Part shown: piece by piece, positions 1 to 9,567 of the stretch
How positions within the stretch are numbered: the first letter of the stretch is position 1
How the letters are laid out: each line of letters opens with the position of its first letter
Origin: Ignisphaera sp.
GTDB lineage: Archaea; Thermoproteota; Thermoprotei_A; Sulfolobales; Ignisphaeraceae
Assembly: GCA_025058535.1 (NCBI GenBank)
Contig: JANXEL010000033.1
Span: 1 to 64,000, forward strand
Direction of reading: 5' to 3'
Length of the DNA stretch: 64,000 nt
Notes under the pieces: model-generated
The model's database searches: none
Seen by the model: the letters and a program-made list of their open reading frames with translations, nothing else
Told to the model about the DNA's origin: nothing
Made by a program: the position numbers and the translations under genes

Positions 1-32
1 TAATATCTACACTATGCTAGTACACTAGGAAA

Positions 33-41
33 ATATATAAG
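33..41 (+). promoter_or_regulatory. TATA box of metG
   Basis: An A/T-only element (aatatataa) lies in the short leader. Archaeal transcription starts about 25 bases past the box centre, near base 62. That is downstream of the ATG at 45 and argues for the internal ATG at 132 as the MetRS start. Confidence 0.5.
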
Positions 42-131
42 CATATGTACCACTACTACACTACCGCCCAAAGACAGATTGGTGAGCGTCTATTGACCAA
101 CACAGTGCGCCAGGGTATTGAAGAGTGCTAT

Positions 132-1622
132 ATGTATGTAACTACTCCCATCTACTATCCAAATGACAAGCCCCATTTAGGCCACGCATATACAACTATC
201 CTAGCTGATGTTATCTCTCGATGGTTTTCTCTCTTAGGTTACAATGTTTACTTTCTCACCGGTACAGATGAGCATGGTTTAAAGCTCCAGAGGGAGGCCG
301 ATAAAAGAGGGGTAAGCACAAAGGAATTCGTTGACCAGATGGCAGGAGTGTTTAAGGAGTACTGGAAGGTGCTGGGGATAGGGTACAGTAGGTTTATAAG
401 AACCACGGAGCAGGAGCACGAAGAGGTTGTGAAGTATGCTGTTAGCAGACTATGGGATAGGGGCTACATCTACCCTGGAAAGTATAAGGGATGGTATTGC
501 ACAGCTTGTGAGAAATTCTACGGTGAGGGCGAGTATATAATTGAGAACAATACACCGGTGTGCCCTACACACAGAAGGTACTTAGAGTACATCGAGGAAG
601 ATACGTACTTTCTTAGATTATCCCTATTCAAGGATCAAGTGATCAAGCTGTTGAGAGAAGGCAGCATAGTGTATCCAAAACATTTCAGTGATGAAGTATT
701 ATCAAAGATCGAAAGTGAGGGACTTCAAGACCTCTCAATAGCTAGGCCAAAGAGTAGAGTGAGTTGGGGCATCGAGTTACCATTTGATAGCAGGTATGTT
801 ATTTATGTGTGGATAGACGCCCTGCTAAACTATTTAACGGGGCTAGGCTATCCAAAAGATATGAACAGAGTTGAACGGTATTGGAAAAACTCCGTACAGT
901 TAATCGGTAAGGATATTCTATGGTTCCACACAGCCATATGGTTCGCGCTACTAGCAATGCTAGATCTACCACCACCCAATAAGTTACTCGTACACTCGTA
1001 TCTTACTGTCAAAGGGCAGAAAATGGGTAAAAGCCTGGGTAACGTAGTCTCTATTGATGATATGATCAAAAGGTATGGAAATCCTGAGGTAGTCAGGTTT
1101 ATAATAGCTAGAATAGCAAACTATGATAAGGACGTGGAAGTCTCGTGGGATGTATACGACTCCATATACACGGGAGATTTGCTTAACAACTATGGCAATC
1201 TCGTAAGGAGAGCTACGACACTCACAATAAAAACTCTTAATGGAAGAGCTACGAGGGATCTAGATGGAGAATTTGCTAATACCATAGACGAGTTAAAAGA
1301 GCGCTCTATCAATCTGTATAACAGCTTTGAGATAAGCGGTGCAATTAAACATGCCCTAGATATACTCCATGAAACAAATGCATACATAAACAGGAGGGAG
1401 CCGTGGAGGACGAGTAGACCAAATCAAACAATATACACAGTGCTAGAGGCTATAAGAATAGCGTCATTACTTTTCTATCCAATTATGCCGGTAACTGTTG
1501 GAGGGATACTTAATAGCATAGGTTTGGATAGAGTAGGCCAGGGTCTAGAACAGTTCAGATTGGGATACGTAGATGAGTACAGTGTGAGGGAATCGCCCAT
1601 ACCCTTTAAAAAACTGCAGTAA
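132..1622 (+). CDS. metG: Methionyl-tRNA synthetase (MetRS)
   Basis: Class I aminoacyl-tRNA synthetase that charges tRNA-Met in the cytoplasm. The protein has the HIGH-type motif HLGH at about residues 15-18, a zinc knuckle with Cys pairs near 123-147 (CTAC and CPTH), and a KMSKS-type motif KMGKS near 297. The C-terminal third is the helical anticodon-binding region, and there is no appended EMAP/tRNA-binding domain, so it is the short form of about 495 residues. I chose ATG 132 (MYVTTPIYY) because homology begins there and the TATA box at 33-41 puts the transcript start after the in-frame ATG at 45, which would add 29 residues unlike the family. Nothing looks broken. The family call is secure; the start is less so. 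Confidence 0.93.
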   Translation: MYVTTPIYYPNDKPHLGHAYTTILADVISRWFSLLGYNVYFLTGTDEHGLKLQREADKRGVSTKEFVDQMAGVFKEYWKVLGIGYSRFIRTTEQEHEEVVKYAVSRLWDRGYIYPGKYKGWYCTACEKFYGEGEYIIENNTPVCPTHRRYLEYIEEDTYFLRLSLFKDQVIKLLREGSIVYPKHFSDEVLSKIESEGLQDLSIARPKSRVSWGIELPFDSRYVIYVWIDALLNYLTGLGYPKDMNRVERYWKNSVQLIGKDILWFHTAIWFALLAMLDLPPPNKLLVHSYLTVKGQKMGKSLGNVVSIDDMIKRYGNPEVVRFIIARIANYDKDVEVSWDVYDSIYTGDLLNNYGNLVRRATTLTIKTLNGRATRDLDGEFANTIDELKERSINLYNSFEISGAIKHALDILHETNAYINRREPWRTSRPNQTIYTVLEAIRIASLLFYPIMPVTVGGILNSIGLDRVGQGLEQFRLGYVDEYSVRESPIPFKKLQ

Positions 1623-1698
1623 ACTATAGGTAATGCCAAGGTAACACCGGACTCTATCCGCCAGAATGGAGCCGTGTATGTGATACAGAAGCTACTTA

Positions 1699-1980
1699 TT
1701 AAGTCTTTCTCCTAATCTTCTTGGGTTTTGTAGATCTCTTCACATCCATGTTGTATAGCTCAATTTGTTTGTTGATTTCAGTAAATTCTTTTGGTGCTTC
1801 AGAATTGAGGAGACCCTTTGAACGAGCAAACTCTAGCAATAAGTTGTAGTCTATATCCTTTAGAGATATTGGATCTGCACTAATTCCCTTAACATTTCTA
1901 AGCCATGCTACGAATTCTTCAACCATGTTGTTATAGGTTATGATATCTATAAGCTCATCACGTGAGAGGCTAGAAGACAT
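1699..1980 (-). CDS. Small hypothetical protein with basic tail
   Basis: A 93-residue protein that I do not recognise. It looks soluble and mostly helical, with many acidic residues and a basic C-terminal tail (KRSTKPKKIRRKT) that could bind nucleic acid. It is convergent with metG and divergent from the histidine operon, so it is probably transcribed alone. The ATG at 1980 begins MSSSLSRDE. Regular codon use and a clean start-stop frame support a real gene, but I can assign no function. Confidence 0.6.
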   Translation of the reverse strand: MSSSLSRDELIDIITYNNMVEEFVAWLRNVKGISADPISLKDIDYNLLLEFARSKGLLNSEAPKEFTEINKQIELYNMDVKRSTKPKKIRRKT

Positions 1981-2170
1981 GTAGTATCGACCTCAGTGTT
2001 ATATAAACACACAGGCTAATTTAAAACTTCCGATGGTGTGCTCTACTTAGGAAACAGCTCCACATCACAATTTTCATATACACTTTTAAATTGTTCAAAA
2101 CGCAAAACTTCACATAATAACCAAATCTAGAATGGGATCGTGAATTGCATCACTAAATGCTTTAAAAAAT

Positions 2171-3193
2171 ATGGTAAAACCATGGCTACTGAATTATGAG
2201 AGTTATAGATATGTGGAGGAAAATGGTGTAAGACTCCATTTAAATGAGTGTCCATGGCCACCACCTTCTCATGTTATTGTAGAGGCCATTCAGGCCCTCC
2301 ATAAGGTTAATCTGTATCCTGATGCAAATATGTTCAGAAAGTTAAGAGAGCTTTTGGGAGAGTACAATGATATCGATCCTGAGAACATATATCCATTTGC
2401 GGGAGCTGATAATGCTCTAAGAGCGTTATTCTATAACCTAGTTGAACCAGGGGATGCAGTAGAATTTGTTAAACCAACCTTCAATATGATTCCAATTCTA
2501 GCATCCCTAAGGGGACTGCATAGCATTGTGGTTACCTCTTATGAGTGTGGGGAGTGGTGGTGCATAGATGTTGAAAGGCTTATTGATTACGCTGATAAGG
2601 CCGTTATGGTCGTACTCGTTGACCCTAACAATCCAACTGGATCACCGATCCTTAAAGGTGATAGAGAGCTCCTTTCAATTCTTGCAAAGAAGGTGAATGG
2701 CTTTATAGTGGTCGATGAAACCTACTATGAATTCAGTGGCTACACACTGGCTGATATGGTAGAAGAATATCCAAATCTAGTTATTGTTAGGAGTTTAAGC
2801 AAAGCGTTCTGTTTAGCTGGCCTTAGACTTGGTTATATAATAGCACATAGAGAGCTGGTAAACATCCTCTCAAAGCCATACACAGTCTTTGATATTCCAA
2901 CACCAACTCTTGCCGCAGGAATAGCGGCCCTCGAGAACCATACCTACGTTAGTGGAGTAGTAGCTAAAGTAATTGAGCTGAGGGAGTGGATGTATTCAGA
3001 GCTCAGAAAACTAGGATTCAGTGTATATAGAAGTTTAGCAAACTTTCTACTTATAAAAGATAGAAGGAATTTGAAGAACCATATGCTGAAACATGGTATA
3101 GTGATCAAAAGCGTTGATGAGAACCTCTATAGAATTACTATAGGTAGTGAAGATGCATGCAGAGAGGCTGTAAGGATACTAGGTGAGCTTTAG
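2171..3193 (+). CDS. hisC: Histidinol-phosphate aminotransferase
   Basis: PLP-dependent fold-type I aminotransferase that converts imidazole acetol phosphate and glutamate to histidinol phosphate. Visible features are the substrate-side HLNE motif near residue 24, the DPNNPTG loop near 151, the VVDETY aspartate, and the PLP lysine in SLSKAF near 212. The length of 340 is normal. It is the first gene of the hisCGABFDEHI cluster, and its stop overlaps the hisG GTG by one base. A T/A-rich element just before the ATG (ctttaaaaaat) resembles a TATA box but is too close to act for this start. Another candidate box lies near 2085. Confidence 0.93.
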   Translation: MVKPWLLNYESYRYVEENGVRLHLNECPWPPPSHVIVEAIQALHKVNLYPDANMFRKLRELLGEYNDIDPENIYPFAGADNALRALFYNLVEPGDAVEFVKPTFNMIPILASLRGLHSIVVTSYECGEWWCIDVERLIDYADKAVMVVLVDPNNPTGSPILKGDRELLSILAKKVNGFIVVDETYYEFSGYTLADMVEEYPNLVIVRSLSKAFCLAGLRLGYIIAHRELVNILSKPYTVFDIPTPTLAAGIAALENHTYVSGVVAKVIELREWMYSELRKLGFSVYRSLANFLLIKDRRNLKNHMLKHGIVIKSVDENLYRITIGSEDACREAVRILGEL

Positions 3194-4059
3194 TGAAAAT
3201 AGCAATACCCAATAAGGGGAGGCTTCAGCAACCAGCAATAGACCTTTTACAGATGGCTGGCATAAGGCTTGCGACAGTAGATGAAAAGGCCTTGATTCTC
3301 CCTACAAATTGGAATGGTGTAGAAATTGTTATGATCCGTCCCGAGGATATACCATATATTATCGAAAGTGGTGGTGCAGATCTTGGAATAACAGGACACG
3401 ACTTTGTTATCGAAAGTGGGGCTGAGGTTGAGGAGCTCCTTCAATTAGGCTTTGGAAAGGCAAGGATAGTATTTGCCGTACCTAAGGCATGGAACGTTAG
3501 CAGCGTAGAGGATGTATTAAAGATCAAGAGCGAGATTAGAATTGCCACACGGTACTACAATATAGCAAGAAACTATACGTCTATGAGGGGTATTAAGGCT
3601 AAGATAGTGAGGATTGGTGGAGCTGCAGAAGTCATGCCTTATCTCGGTGCAGCCGATGCTGTTATCGACGTGATGAGCACTGGTACGACACTCAGAATAC
3701 ACGGATTAGAGCCAATAGATACAATAACTGAGACGTGTGCTGTGTTAATAGCATCTAAAAGGTGGAGGGAGAATAGCAACCTAGATAAAATTGAGCTTAT
3801 GGTTACTATGGTTAAAGGGGTTCTAAGCGCCAAGGGTAGAAAGATGCTATTTATGAACGTACCTGATAAAGTGCTGAATAACGTCCTTTCAAACTTGCCA
3901 GCAATGCTAGCACCAGCAATTGCAAGACTAAGTAAATCTGATGCATGGGAGGTAATAACAGTGGTGGACGAAGATGAACTACCCGAAATAATTCTAAGAG
4001 CTAAGGTAAATGGAGCGAGAGATATCGTTGTGATAGATATTGAAAAGGTGATAAAATGA
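3193..4059 (+). CDS. hisG: ATP phosphoribosyltransferase, long form
   Basis: First committed enzyme of histidine synthesis, joining ATP and PRPP. At 288 residues it is the long HisG form: a two-lobed catalytic part (IPNKGRL at the N-terminus, GITGHD near 75, and the PRPP loop DVMSTGTTLR near 159) followed by a C-terminal ACT-like regulatory domain of about 75 residues. The long form does not need a HisZ partner, and none is seen here. Histidine feedback is the expected control from the family. GTG start overlapping the hisC stop; the next gene, hisA, starts inside its stop region (ATGA). Confidence 0.93.
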   Translation: MKIAIPNKGRLQQPAIDLLQMAGIRLATVDEKALILPTNWNGVEIVMIRPEDIPYIIESGGADLGITGHDFVIESGAEVEELLQLGFGKARIVFAVPKAWNVSSVEDVLKIKSEIRIATRYYNIARNYTSMRGIKAKIVRIGGAAEVMPYLGAADAVIDVMSTGTTLRIHGLEPIDTITETCAVLIASKRWRENSNLDKIELMVTMVKGVLSAKGRKMLFMNVPDKVLNNVLSNLPAMLAPAIARLSKSDAWEVITVVDEDELPEIILRAKVNGARDIVVIDIEKVIK

Positions 4060-4751
4060 TAGTAATGCCAAGCATAGATATAAGTAGAGGAAAAGCTGTA
4101 AAGAGGGTCAGAGGAATAAGGGGTAGTGGGATAATCGTAGGAGATCCTATAGAGGTGGCAAGCGAGCTATACTCACTTGGATACAGCTGTATACATATTG
4201 TGGACCTCGATGCAGTGGAAGGTACGGGTTCAAATGAATACATAGTAAAGAACGCGGCGAGTATAGGTTTCAAGTGGATTCAAGTTGGCGGTGGCATCAG
4301 AAGTATTGATAGAGCGTCAAGGCTCATATCCTATGGAGCATCAGCAATAGTGATATCAACGGCATTCTTCATGGACCGTGAAATATTTTATGAAATATAT
4401 AATGGTATTGGATGGGATAAAATACTTATTTCAATAGACTATGATAGCAATCGCAATGTCATGGTTAAGGGATGGGGTACTACGGCTATAGATCTTGATA
4501 CAGCGGTTAAGCTGGTAAGAAGGGCGAGGGTGCTAGGAACCGTATTTACGTACATATCAACTGAAGGTACGTGCATGGGAATTGATAGAAGCATTAGGGA
4601 TTACATATCAACATTCAGTGGCCTAAAGGAGTACGCCGGGGGTGTCGCTACCTATGACGATCTACTCTTTTTAAAGAATGTGGGATTTGATTACGCAGTT
4701 ATAGGCATGGCTTTATATAAGGGTTGCCTAAGGGGAGTAAAGTATGTCTAA
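4056..4751 (+). CDS. hisA: ProFAR isomerase
   Basis: Phosphoribosylformimino-5-aminoimidazole carboxamide ribotide isomerase, a TIM barrel that opens the ribose ring in histidine synthesis. The catalytic Asp near the N-terminus lies in MPSIDISRGKAV, and the phosphate-binding loops QVGGGIR (near 77) and VISTAF (near 104) are present. The usual second Asp region is SIDYD near 127. At 231 residues it is slightly short but complete. It overlaps hisG by four bases and hisB by eight, which implies translational coupling. It is paralogous to HisF two genes downstream and is told apart by its N-terminal motif and its position. Confidence 0.91.
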   Translation: MIVMPSIDISRGKAVKRVRGIRGSGIIVGDPIEVASELYSLGYSCIHIVDLDAVEGTGSNEYIVKNAASIGFKWIQVGGGIRSIDRASRLISYGASAIVISTAFFMDREIFYEIYNGIGWDKILISIDYDSNRNVMVKGWGTTAIDLDTAVKLVRRARVLGTVFTYISTEGTCMGIDRSIRDYISTFSGLKEYAGGVATYDDLLFLKNVGFDYAVIGMALYKGCLRGVKYV

Positions 4752-5331
4752 GAGTAGAACATGTAGAAGAGTTAGAGAAACTTTAGAAACTAGAGTTGAA
4801 GTTGAACTCAATATAGATGAGGCTGGTGAAGTGAAGGTTGTAACACCAGTTAGATTTCTCGACCACCTACTGGAAACAATGCTAATCTATATGAATTCCA
4901 CAGCTACGGTCACCGTAATCAATAAAAAGCCCTTCGATGACCACCATACCGTGGAGGATTGTGCAATAGTTTTAGGTGAGACTCTCGCTGAGTGCCTTGG
5001 AAATAAGATCGGTATAAAGAGGTTTGCAGATGCAATAATTCCCATGGATGAAGCCTTGGTTTTAGTGTCCATCGATATATCTGGTAGAGGTAAGGCATAC
5101 GTAGATCTAAATCTCGGCAGAGAGCTTCTTGGTGATATGGCAACAGAGAACATCTACCATTTTATTGAAACACTCGCATACAAATCTGCTACGACCATAC
5201 ATGTCATTCAGTTAAGGGGGTTTAATGCGCACCATATTGCAGAGTCCACATTCAAAGGTCTTGGCATCACCATGCACGAGGCCTCTAGGATAGTTAGCCC
5301 ACACATTAGGAGCACTAAGGGGGTACTATGA
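4744..5331 (+). CDS. hisB: Imidazoleglycerol-phosphate dehydratase
   Basis: Mn-dependent dehydratase that makes imidazole acetol phosphate. The two His-rich metal motifs that mark the internal repeat are present: DDHHTVEDC near residue 60 and NAHHIAEST near 162. LDHLLETM near 40 is also typical. There is no histidinol-phosphatase domain, as expected for an archaeal HisB of about 195 residues, so the phosphatase step must be done by an unlinked enzyme. It overlaps hisA upstream and hisF downstream (ATGA). Confidence 0.93.
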   Translation: MSKSRTCRRVRETLETRVEVELNIDEAGEVKVVTPVRFLDHLLETMLIYMNSTATVTVINKKPFDDHHTVEDCAIVLGETLAECLGNKIGIKRFADAIIPMDEALVLVSIDISGRGKAYVDLNLGRELLGDMATENIYHFIETLAYKSATTIHVIQLRGFNAHHIAESTFKGLGITMHEASRIVSPHIRSTKGVL

Positions 5332-6086
5332 TTGTAAAAAGAATAATTCCATGTTTAGATGTAAAGGATGGAAGGGTGGTCAAAGGGGTAAATTTTGTGG
5401 ATCTGAGAGACAAGGGCGATCCTGTGACACTAGCGGCGAGATATGAGGAGGAAGGAGCAGATGAAATAGTACTCCTAGACATCTCTGCCTCCATTGAGGG
5501 TAGAAAAACCATGCTAAATGTCGTAAGGGATACGGCCAGCGTCTTAACCATACCATTAACTGTAGGTGGCGGTATAAAGGGTGTAGATGACATATCAGAG
5601 ATACTATCAAGTGGGGCTGATAAGGTGAGCATAAACACAGCAGCGGTTGAAAACCCGAATATGGTGAGTGCGGCAGCCAGTGAATTCGGTTCGCAGTCAA
5701 TAGTAGTAGCAATTGATGCTAAGAAAAAAGGGGGTAACTACATGGTGTACACCTATTCAGGATCTGTAGAGACAAACCTGGACGCAGTTAAGTGGGCTAA
5801 AGCAGTTGCAGAGTTAGGCGCGGGAGAGATACTGTTAACGAGTATAGATAGAGATGGTACTAGACTTGGTTACGACATTGAACTCACGAGACTTGTGGCT
5901 GAAGCAGTCAACATCTCCGTTATAGCGAGCGGTGGTGCTGGATCTCTCAACCATTTCTACACTGTTTTAACCATAGGTAGAGCTGATGCAGCTCTAGCAG
6001 CGGGAGTTTTTCATGATGGTACCATAAGAATTAGTGAGCTGAAGAGGTATCTAATAAGCAATGGTGTTGAGGTGAGGGTACTGTGA
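5328..6086 (+). CDS. hisF: Imidazole glycerol phosphate synthase, cyclase subunit
   Basis: TIM-barrel cyclase subunit that uses ammonia delivered by HisH to make imidazole glycerol phosphate and AICAR. The catalytic Asp residues are in [14 protein letters not shown] (about residue 11) and VVAIDAKK (about 130). The phosphate-binding loops GGGIK and ASGGAGS are intact. Length 252 is typical. ATG start overlapping the hisB stop by four bases. Its partner HisH is encoded three genes downstream in the same operon. Confidence 0.94.
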   Translation: MIVKRIIPCLDVKDGRVVKGVNFVDLRDKGDPVTLAARYEEEGADEIVLLDISASIEGRKTMLNVVRDTASVLTIPLTVGGGIKGVDDISEILSSGADKVSINTAAVENPNMVSAAASEFGSQSIVVAIDAKKKGGNYMVYTYSGSVETNLDAVKWAKAVAELGAGEILLTSIDRDGTRLGYDIELTRLVAEAVNISVIASGGAGSLNHFYTVLTIGRADAALAAGVFHDGTIRISELKRYLISNGVEVRVL

Positions 6087-7294
6087 TACTTAGGAATATT
6101 CCAAGTAATAGAACAGCTGAATTTGGTAACCTGGTGGACTACGTTAGGAGTATTGTAGAATATGTTAGGGCGTATGGTGATAAGGCACTGATAGAACTCA
6201 CTAGAAAGTATGATAGGATAGACATTGATAGCATTAAACTGGATCATGAAGATCTGGAGAAATGCGCAGAGGCGCTTCCTGATGATGTAAAAAGATCGAT
6301 TGATATTATTTATAGTCACCTCTACAGTTTTAACTCTATTATAATGCCTAGTGATATTAAGATTGAATTGAACGGTATGATCCTGGGCATAATCTGGAGA
6401 AGCATAGATAGGATAGGGATATATGTACCAGGTGGACGTAGGGCATACCCTTCAACACTTTTCATGGCTGGGGTGCCAGCTGTTGTAGCAGGTGTTAAGG
6501 AGGTATACATTTCATCGCCACCTACTGGAAGCGGCTGTATCAATCCGGCTATAGCATATGGAGCATTAAAGCTTAGCGCCAAGGGTGTATATAGAATTGG
6601 CGGCCCTCACGCTATTGCCGCTATGGCGTACGGTACCGAGTCCGTGGTAAAGGTTAGCAAGATTGTGGGGCCTGGAAACATATATGTTCAGATTGCCAAA
6701 TATCTTGTGCGGGATAATGTTGATATAGATTGCATAGAGGGTCCAACAGAGCTGGTTATTGTTGCAGACAGTAATGCTGATTACAGAAAGATAGTAGTTG
6801 ATATGAAAGCGCAGGCTGAACACGGTGGAGATACGTTCATTGCGCTCTTAACGCCTTCCTCTGAGATTATAGAGGAGGTTGAGAAGGAATTACTTAACGA
6901 TACGGAACACACGTACTATATAGTTATGGTAAGGAATATCGATGAAGCAATAGAGATCGCAAATAGCTTAGCTCCAGAGCACCTATCACTTTACGTTAAG
7001 GATCCACATAGTTACCTAGACAAGATCAGGAATGCAGGCGCCGTGACTCTAGGTTCTGAACCTCCAGCACTTGTAGATTATCTTGGGCCAAACCACATAC
7101 TACCAACCAATGGATGGGCTAGAACCAGAGGTGCACTGTCAGTGTACGATTTTCTTAAACCTATAGCCACACTCTACAGCTCTAGAACTGCGTCTACTGA
7201 GATTATAAGTGCGGCTAAGAGTCTGGCGGAGTACGAAGGATTTCTACTCCATAGGGAGAGCATGGGTGTGGGAAGTGTGCAGCATATTAAGTGA
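6083..7294 (+). CDS. hisD: Histidinol dehydrogenase
   Basis: Zinc-dependent, NAD-using enzyme for the last two oxidations to histidine. Visible motifs are the NAD-loop region [12 protein letters not shown] near 113, [11 protein letters not shown] near 197, AEHGGDTF near 243, the catalytic EHLSLYV near 302, and the zinc-site PNHILPTNG near 340. At 403 residues it is a little shorter than bacterial HisD. GTG start overlapping hisF by four bases. Its 3' end overlaps the hisE start. Confidence 0.94.
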   Translation: MILRNIPSNRTAEFGNLVDYVRSIVEYVRAYGDKALIELTRKYDRIDIDSIKLDHEDLEKCAEALPDDVKRSIDIIYSHLYSFNSIIMPSDIKIELNGMILGIIWRSIDRIGIYVPGGRRAYPSTLFMAGVPAVVAGVKEVYISSPPTGSGCINPAIAYGALKLSAKGVYRIGGPHAIAAMAYGTESVVKVSKIVGPGNIYVQIAKYLVRDNVDIDCIEGPTELVIVADSNADYRKIVVDMKAQAEHGGDTFIALLTPSSEIIEEVEKELLNDTEHTYYIVMVRNIDEAIEIANSLAPEHLSLYVKDPHSYLDKIRNAGAVTLGSEPPALVDYLGPNHILPTNGWARTRGALSVYDFLKPIATLYSSRTASTEIISAAKSLAEYEGFLLHRESMGVGSVQHIK

Positions 7295-7556
7295 GCTCTA
7301 TAACATTATTCACGATAGAGTGGATAGGAGAGTTAGAGGTAGCTATACCGTGCAACTGGTAGAGAAAGGTAAGGAGTATATAGCTAGAAAGGTTGGAGAG
7401 GAGGCTATAGAGGTTGTTATAGCATCTCTAGCAGAATCGCGGGAAAGGATTATAGATGAGATAGCTGATTTAATGTACCACCTTATGGTGTTGATGGCCG
7501 TGAGCGATATATCGTTGGATGACGTGTGTAGAGAGCTTGAGAGGAGAAGAAGATGA
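7275..7556 (+). CDS. hisE: Phosphoribosyl-ATP pyrophosphatase
   Basis: Removes pyrophosphate from PR-ATP, the second step of the pathway. It is an all-alpha MazG-like fold with the family's KVGEEAIEVV helix and the EIADLMYHL metal-binding acidic motif. I start it at GTG 7275 ([12 protein letters not shown]), giving 93 residues, the usual HisE size. Starting further upstream would add about 22 residues read from inside hisD that look unrelated. It overlaps the hisD 3' end by 20 bases and hisH by four. Confidence 0.88.
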   Translation: MCSILSELYNIIHDRVDRRVRGSYTVQLVEKGKEYIARKVGEEAIEVVIASLAESRERIIDEIADLMYHLMVLMAVSDISLDDVCRELERRRR

Positions 7557-8170
7557 AGGCCGTGGTAGTTAACTACGGTGTAGGAAATCTCTTTAGTATA
7601 GTATCGTCTCTAAGGAGAGTAGGATTTGATGTGGATGTAAAAGACTCCTTCAATACAATTCAAAGAGGGTACGATCTGATTGTGTTTCCAGGTGTCGGCA
7701 CGTTTAAGGCTGTTGCTAGATATCTCAGAGAAAGAGCAGATGTCTTTGAGGACATCAGGAGCAGAGGAGTATATTTTCTTGGTATCTGTCTAGGGATGCA
7801 GATAATGTTTGAATACGGCTTCGAAGGGGGGCTGCATTCAGGACTTGGCTGGTTTAAGGGATACGTAGATAGGCTTGGCACTAATCTAAAGCTTCCACAT
7901 ATAGGCTGGAGTAGAATCTACGCAGCTGAAAATGCAGATAAGATCTGCGAGATTTTCAATGATATTAATGGTAGTTATGTTTACTTTATTCATAGTTATG
8001 CGGCTTACCCTGCTGATAGCACAATTGTATGCATGGTTAGTCACTACGGCACCAGATTTCCAGCGCTAATTGCTAGAGGGAATACTGTCGGTACACAGTT
8101 TCATCCAGAGAAAAGTGGTAAGGTAGGACTGACCTTCCTTGCTACTTTATATAGGTGGATAAGGTGTTGA
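7553..8170 (+). CDS. hisH: Imidazole glycerol phosphate synthase, glutaminase subunit
   Basis: Class I glutamine amidotransferase subunit that feeds ammonia to HisF. The nucleophile elbow [11 protein letters not shown] (Cys near 80) and the catalytic His/Glu in TQFHPEKSG near 183 are both present, as is the oxyanion segment NYGVGNL near the N-terminus. At 205 residues it is full length. It overlaps hisE by four bases and hisI by sixteen. Confidence 0.93.
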   Translation: MKAVVVNYGVGNLFSIVSSLRRVGFDVDVKDSFNTIQRGYDLIVFPGVGTFKAVARYLRERADVFEDIRSRGVYFLGICLGMQIMFEYGFEGGLHSGLGWFKGYVDRLGTNLKLPHIGWSRIYAAENADKICEIFNDINGSYVYFIHSYAAYPADSTIVCMVSHYGTRFPALIARGNTVGTQFHPEKSGKVGLTFLATLYRWIRC

Positions 8171-8526
8171 AGCTACCCTCTGTGCTAGCTGAGAGAATCG
8201 CAGATGGATTACACTTTAGACATGAACAGAAAACGATAGTTGCAGTTGTACAGGACGTAGAAAGTAAGGAGGTTCTAATGGTTGGACACATGAATAGGGA
8301 AGCCCTCATAAGAACATTAACGACAGGGTACCTACACCTGTGGTCGACCTCTAGAAGAAGGCTGTGGTTAAAAGGGGAGACTAGTGGAAATTATCAACTT
8401 GTAGTTGATCTGAGGGTTGACTGCGATGGTGATGCTGTCTTGATTTTTGTAAGACCCCAAGGTCCAATATGTCATACAGGTAATCGTAGCTGTTTCTACA
8501 GGGATTTAGGGATACTGCAAGTCTAA
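8155..8526 (+). CDS. hisI: Phosphoribosyl-AMP cyclohydrolase
   Basis: Third step of histidine synthesis, opening the adenine ring of PR-AMP. The metal-binding motifs DCDGDAVL near 90 and CHTGNRSCF near 106 are present. It stands alone here, not fused to HisE as in enteric bacteria. GTG start inside the 3' end of hisH. It is the last gene of the cluster; leuB ends only ten bases further on from the other strand, so the two operons are convergent with almost no space for terminators. Confidence 0.92.
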   Translation: MDKVLKLPSVLAERIADGLHFRHEQKTIVAVVQDVESKEVLMVGHMNREALIRTLTTGYLHLWSTSRRRLWLKGETSGNYQLVVDLRVDCDGDAVLIFVRPQGPICHTGNRSCFYRDLGILQV

Positions 8527-8535
8527 GCAATTCAG

Positions 8536-9567
8536 CTATAGTGAGATTTTTGATATAACTGCCTCAGTGAATTCTTGTGTTGAAGAACTACCTCCGAGAT
8601 CAGGTGTAAGCCTCTCACCCTTCGAAAGTGTGGCTATAACAGCGTTTTCAACCTCCTTTCCAGCAATCAGCATACTATGATCTCCCCTCTTTTCACCAAG
8701 CCATTTGAATAGCCACGAGAGTGAGAGCATCATTGCAGCTGGATTGGCTATCCCCTTACCAGCAATATCGAAAGCAGCACCGTGTATGGGTTCAAACATA
8801 GCCTTATTATCACCAATATTTGCAGAGGCTGCTAATCCTATGCTGCCTGTGACATATGCAGCTAAATCACTTAGTATATCGCCGTACAGATTGGTTGTCA
8901 CTATCACATCGAATAGCTCAGGTCTCCTCACTAGATCCATAACAGCAGCATCTACGTACATCTCGTTAACAGTAACATCGGGATACATAGTTCTACCCAT
9001 TTCATATACAGCATCTCTAAAGAGACCGTCGGATAGCGACAGAACATTAGCTTTGTGAACTACTGTTAGATGTTTCTTTCTCTTGTGAGCAATTTCAAAG
9101 GCGATTTTTGAAATTCTTCTGCAGGCCCTTCTACTTATAACCCTTAGAGCAACTGCTACGTCTTCTGGTAGCATGTACTCGGCTCTTACATAGACGTCCT
9201 CCGTATTCTCTCTCACAATAACTAGGTCTACATTATTCCTTAGTGCTCTTACACCAGGATAGACTTTAGCAGGTCTGATATTTGCATAGAGATCGAGTCC
9301 TCTTCTTATCTTAACAACAACATCTCCTGCTGATTCACCAACAGGACCTTTTAAAATCGCATCAGACAACTCTATTATTTTCCACGACTCTTCGGGTACA
9401 GCTGATCCAAATTTAGCTAAAGCCCTGTCCCCTACCTCAACCTTAACTAGATCAATATTAAGGTTATACCTTCTCCTGAGTTTCTCCAATACGTTTAGCG
9501 TAGCCAGTGTGATCTCTGGCCCAATACCGTCACCCTCTATTACAGCAATACGGTATGGTGTGGACAT
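8536..9567 (-). CDS. leuB: 3-isopropylmalate dehydrogenase family
   Basis: NAD-dependent decarboxylating beta-hydroxyacid dehydrogenase. The fold signatures are IEGDGIGPEI at the N-terminus, substrate-binding arginines around residues 88-130 (including VIVRENTEDVYVR), and the metal-binding motif NLYGDILSDLAA near 218. NENT-type residues alone do not separate isopropylmalate, homoisocitrate and methylmalate activities. The position directly after leuA, with no gap, and opposite the ilv operon favours leucine, and perhaps also the citramalate branch of isoleucine. Length 343 is normal. The ribosome binding site GGTGGTGGAT lies inside the end of leuA. Confidence 0.85.
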   Translation of the reverse strand: MSTPYRIAVIEGDGIGPEITLATLNVLEKLRRRYNLNIDLVKVEVGDRALAKFGSAVPEESWKIIELSDAILKGPVGESAGDVVVKIRRGLDLYANIRPAKVYPGVRALRNNVDLVIVRENTEDVYVRAEYMLPEDVAVALRVISRRACRRISKIAFEIAHKRKKHLTVVHKANVLSLSDGLFRDAVYEMGRTMYPDVTVNEMYVDAAVMDLVRRPELFDVIVTTNLYGDILSDLAAYVTGSIGLAASANIGDNKAMFEPIHGAAFDIAGKGIANPAAMMLSLSWLFKWLGEKRGDHSMLIAGKEVENAVIATLSKGERLTPDLGGSSSTQEFTEAVISKISL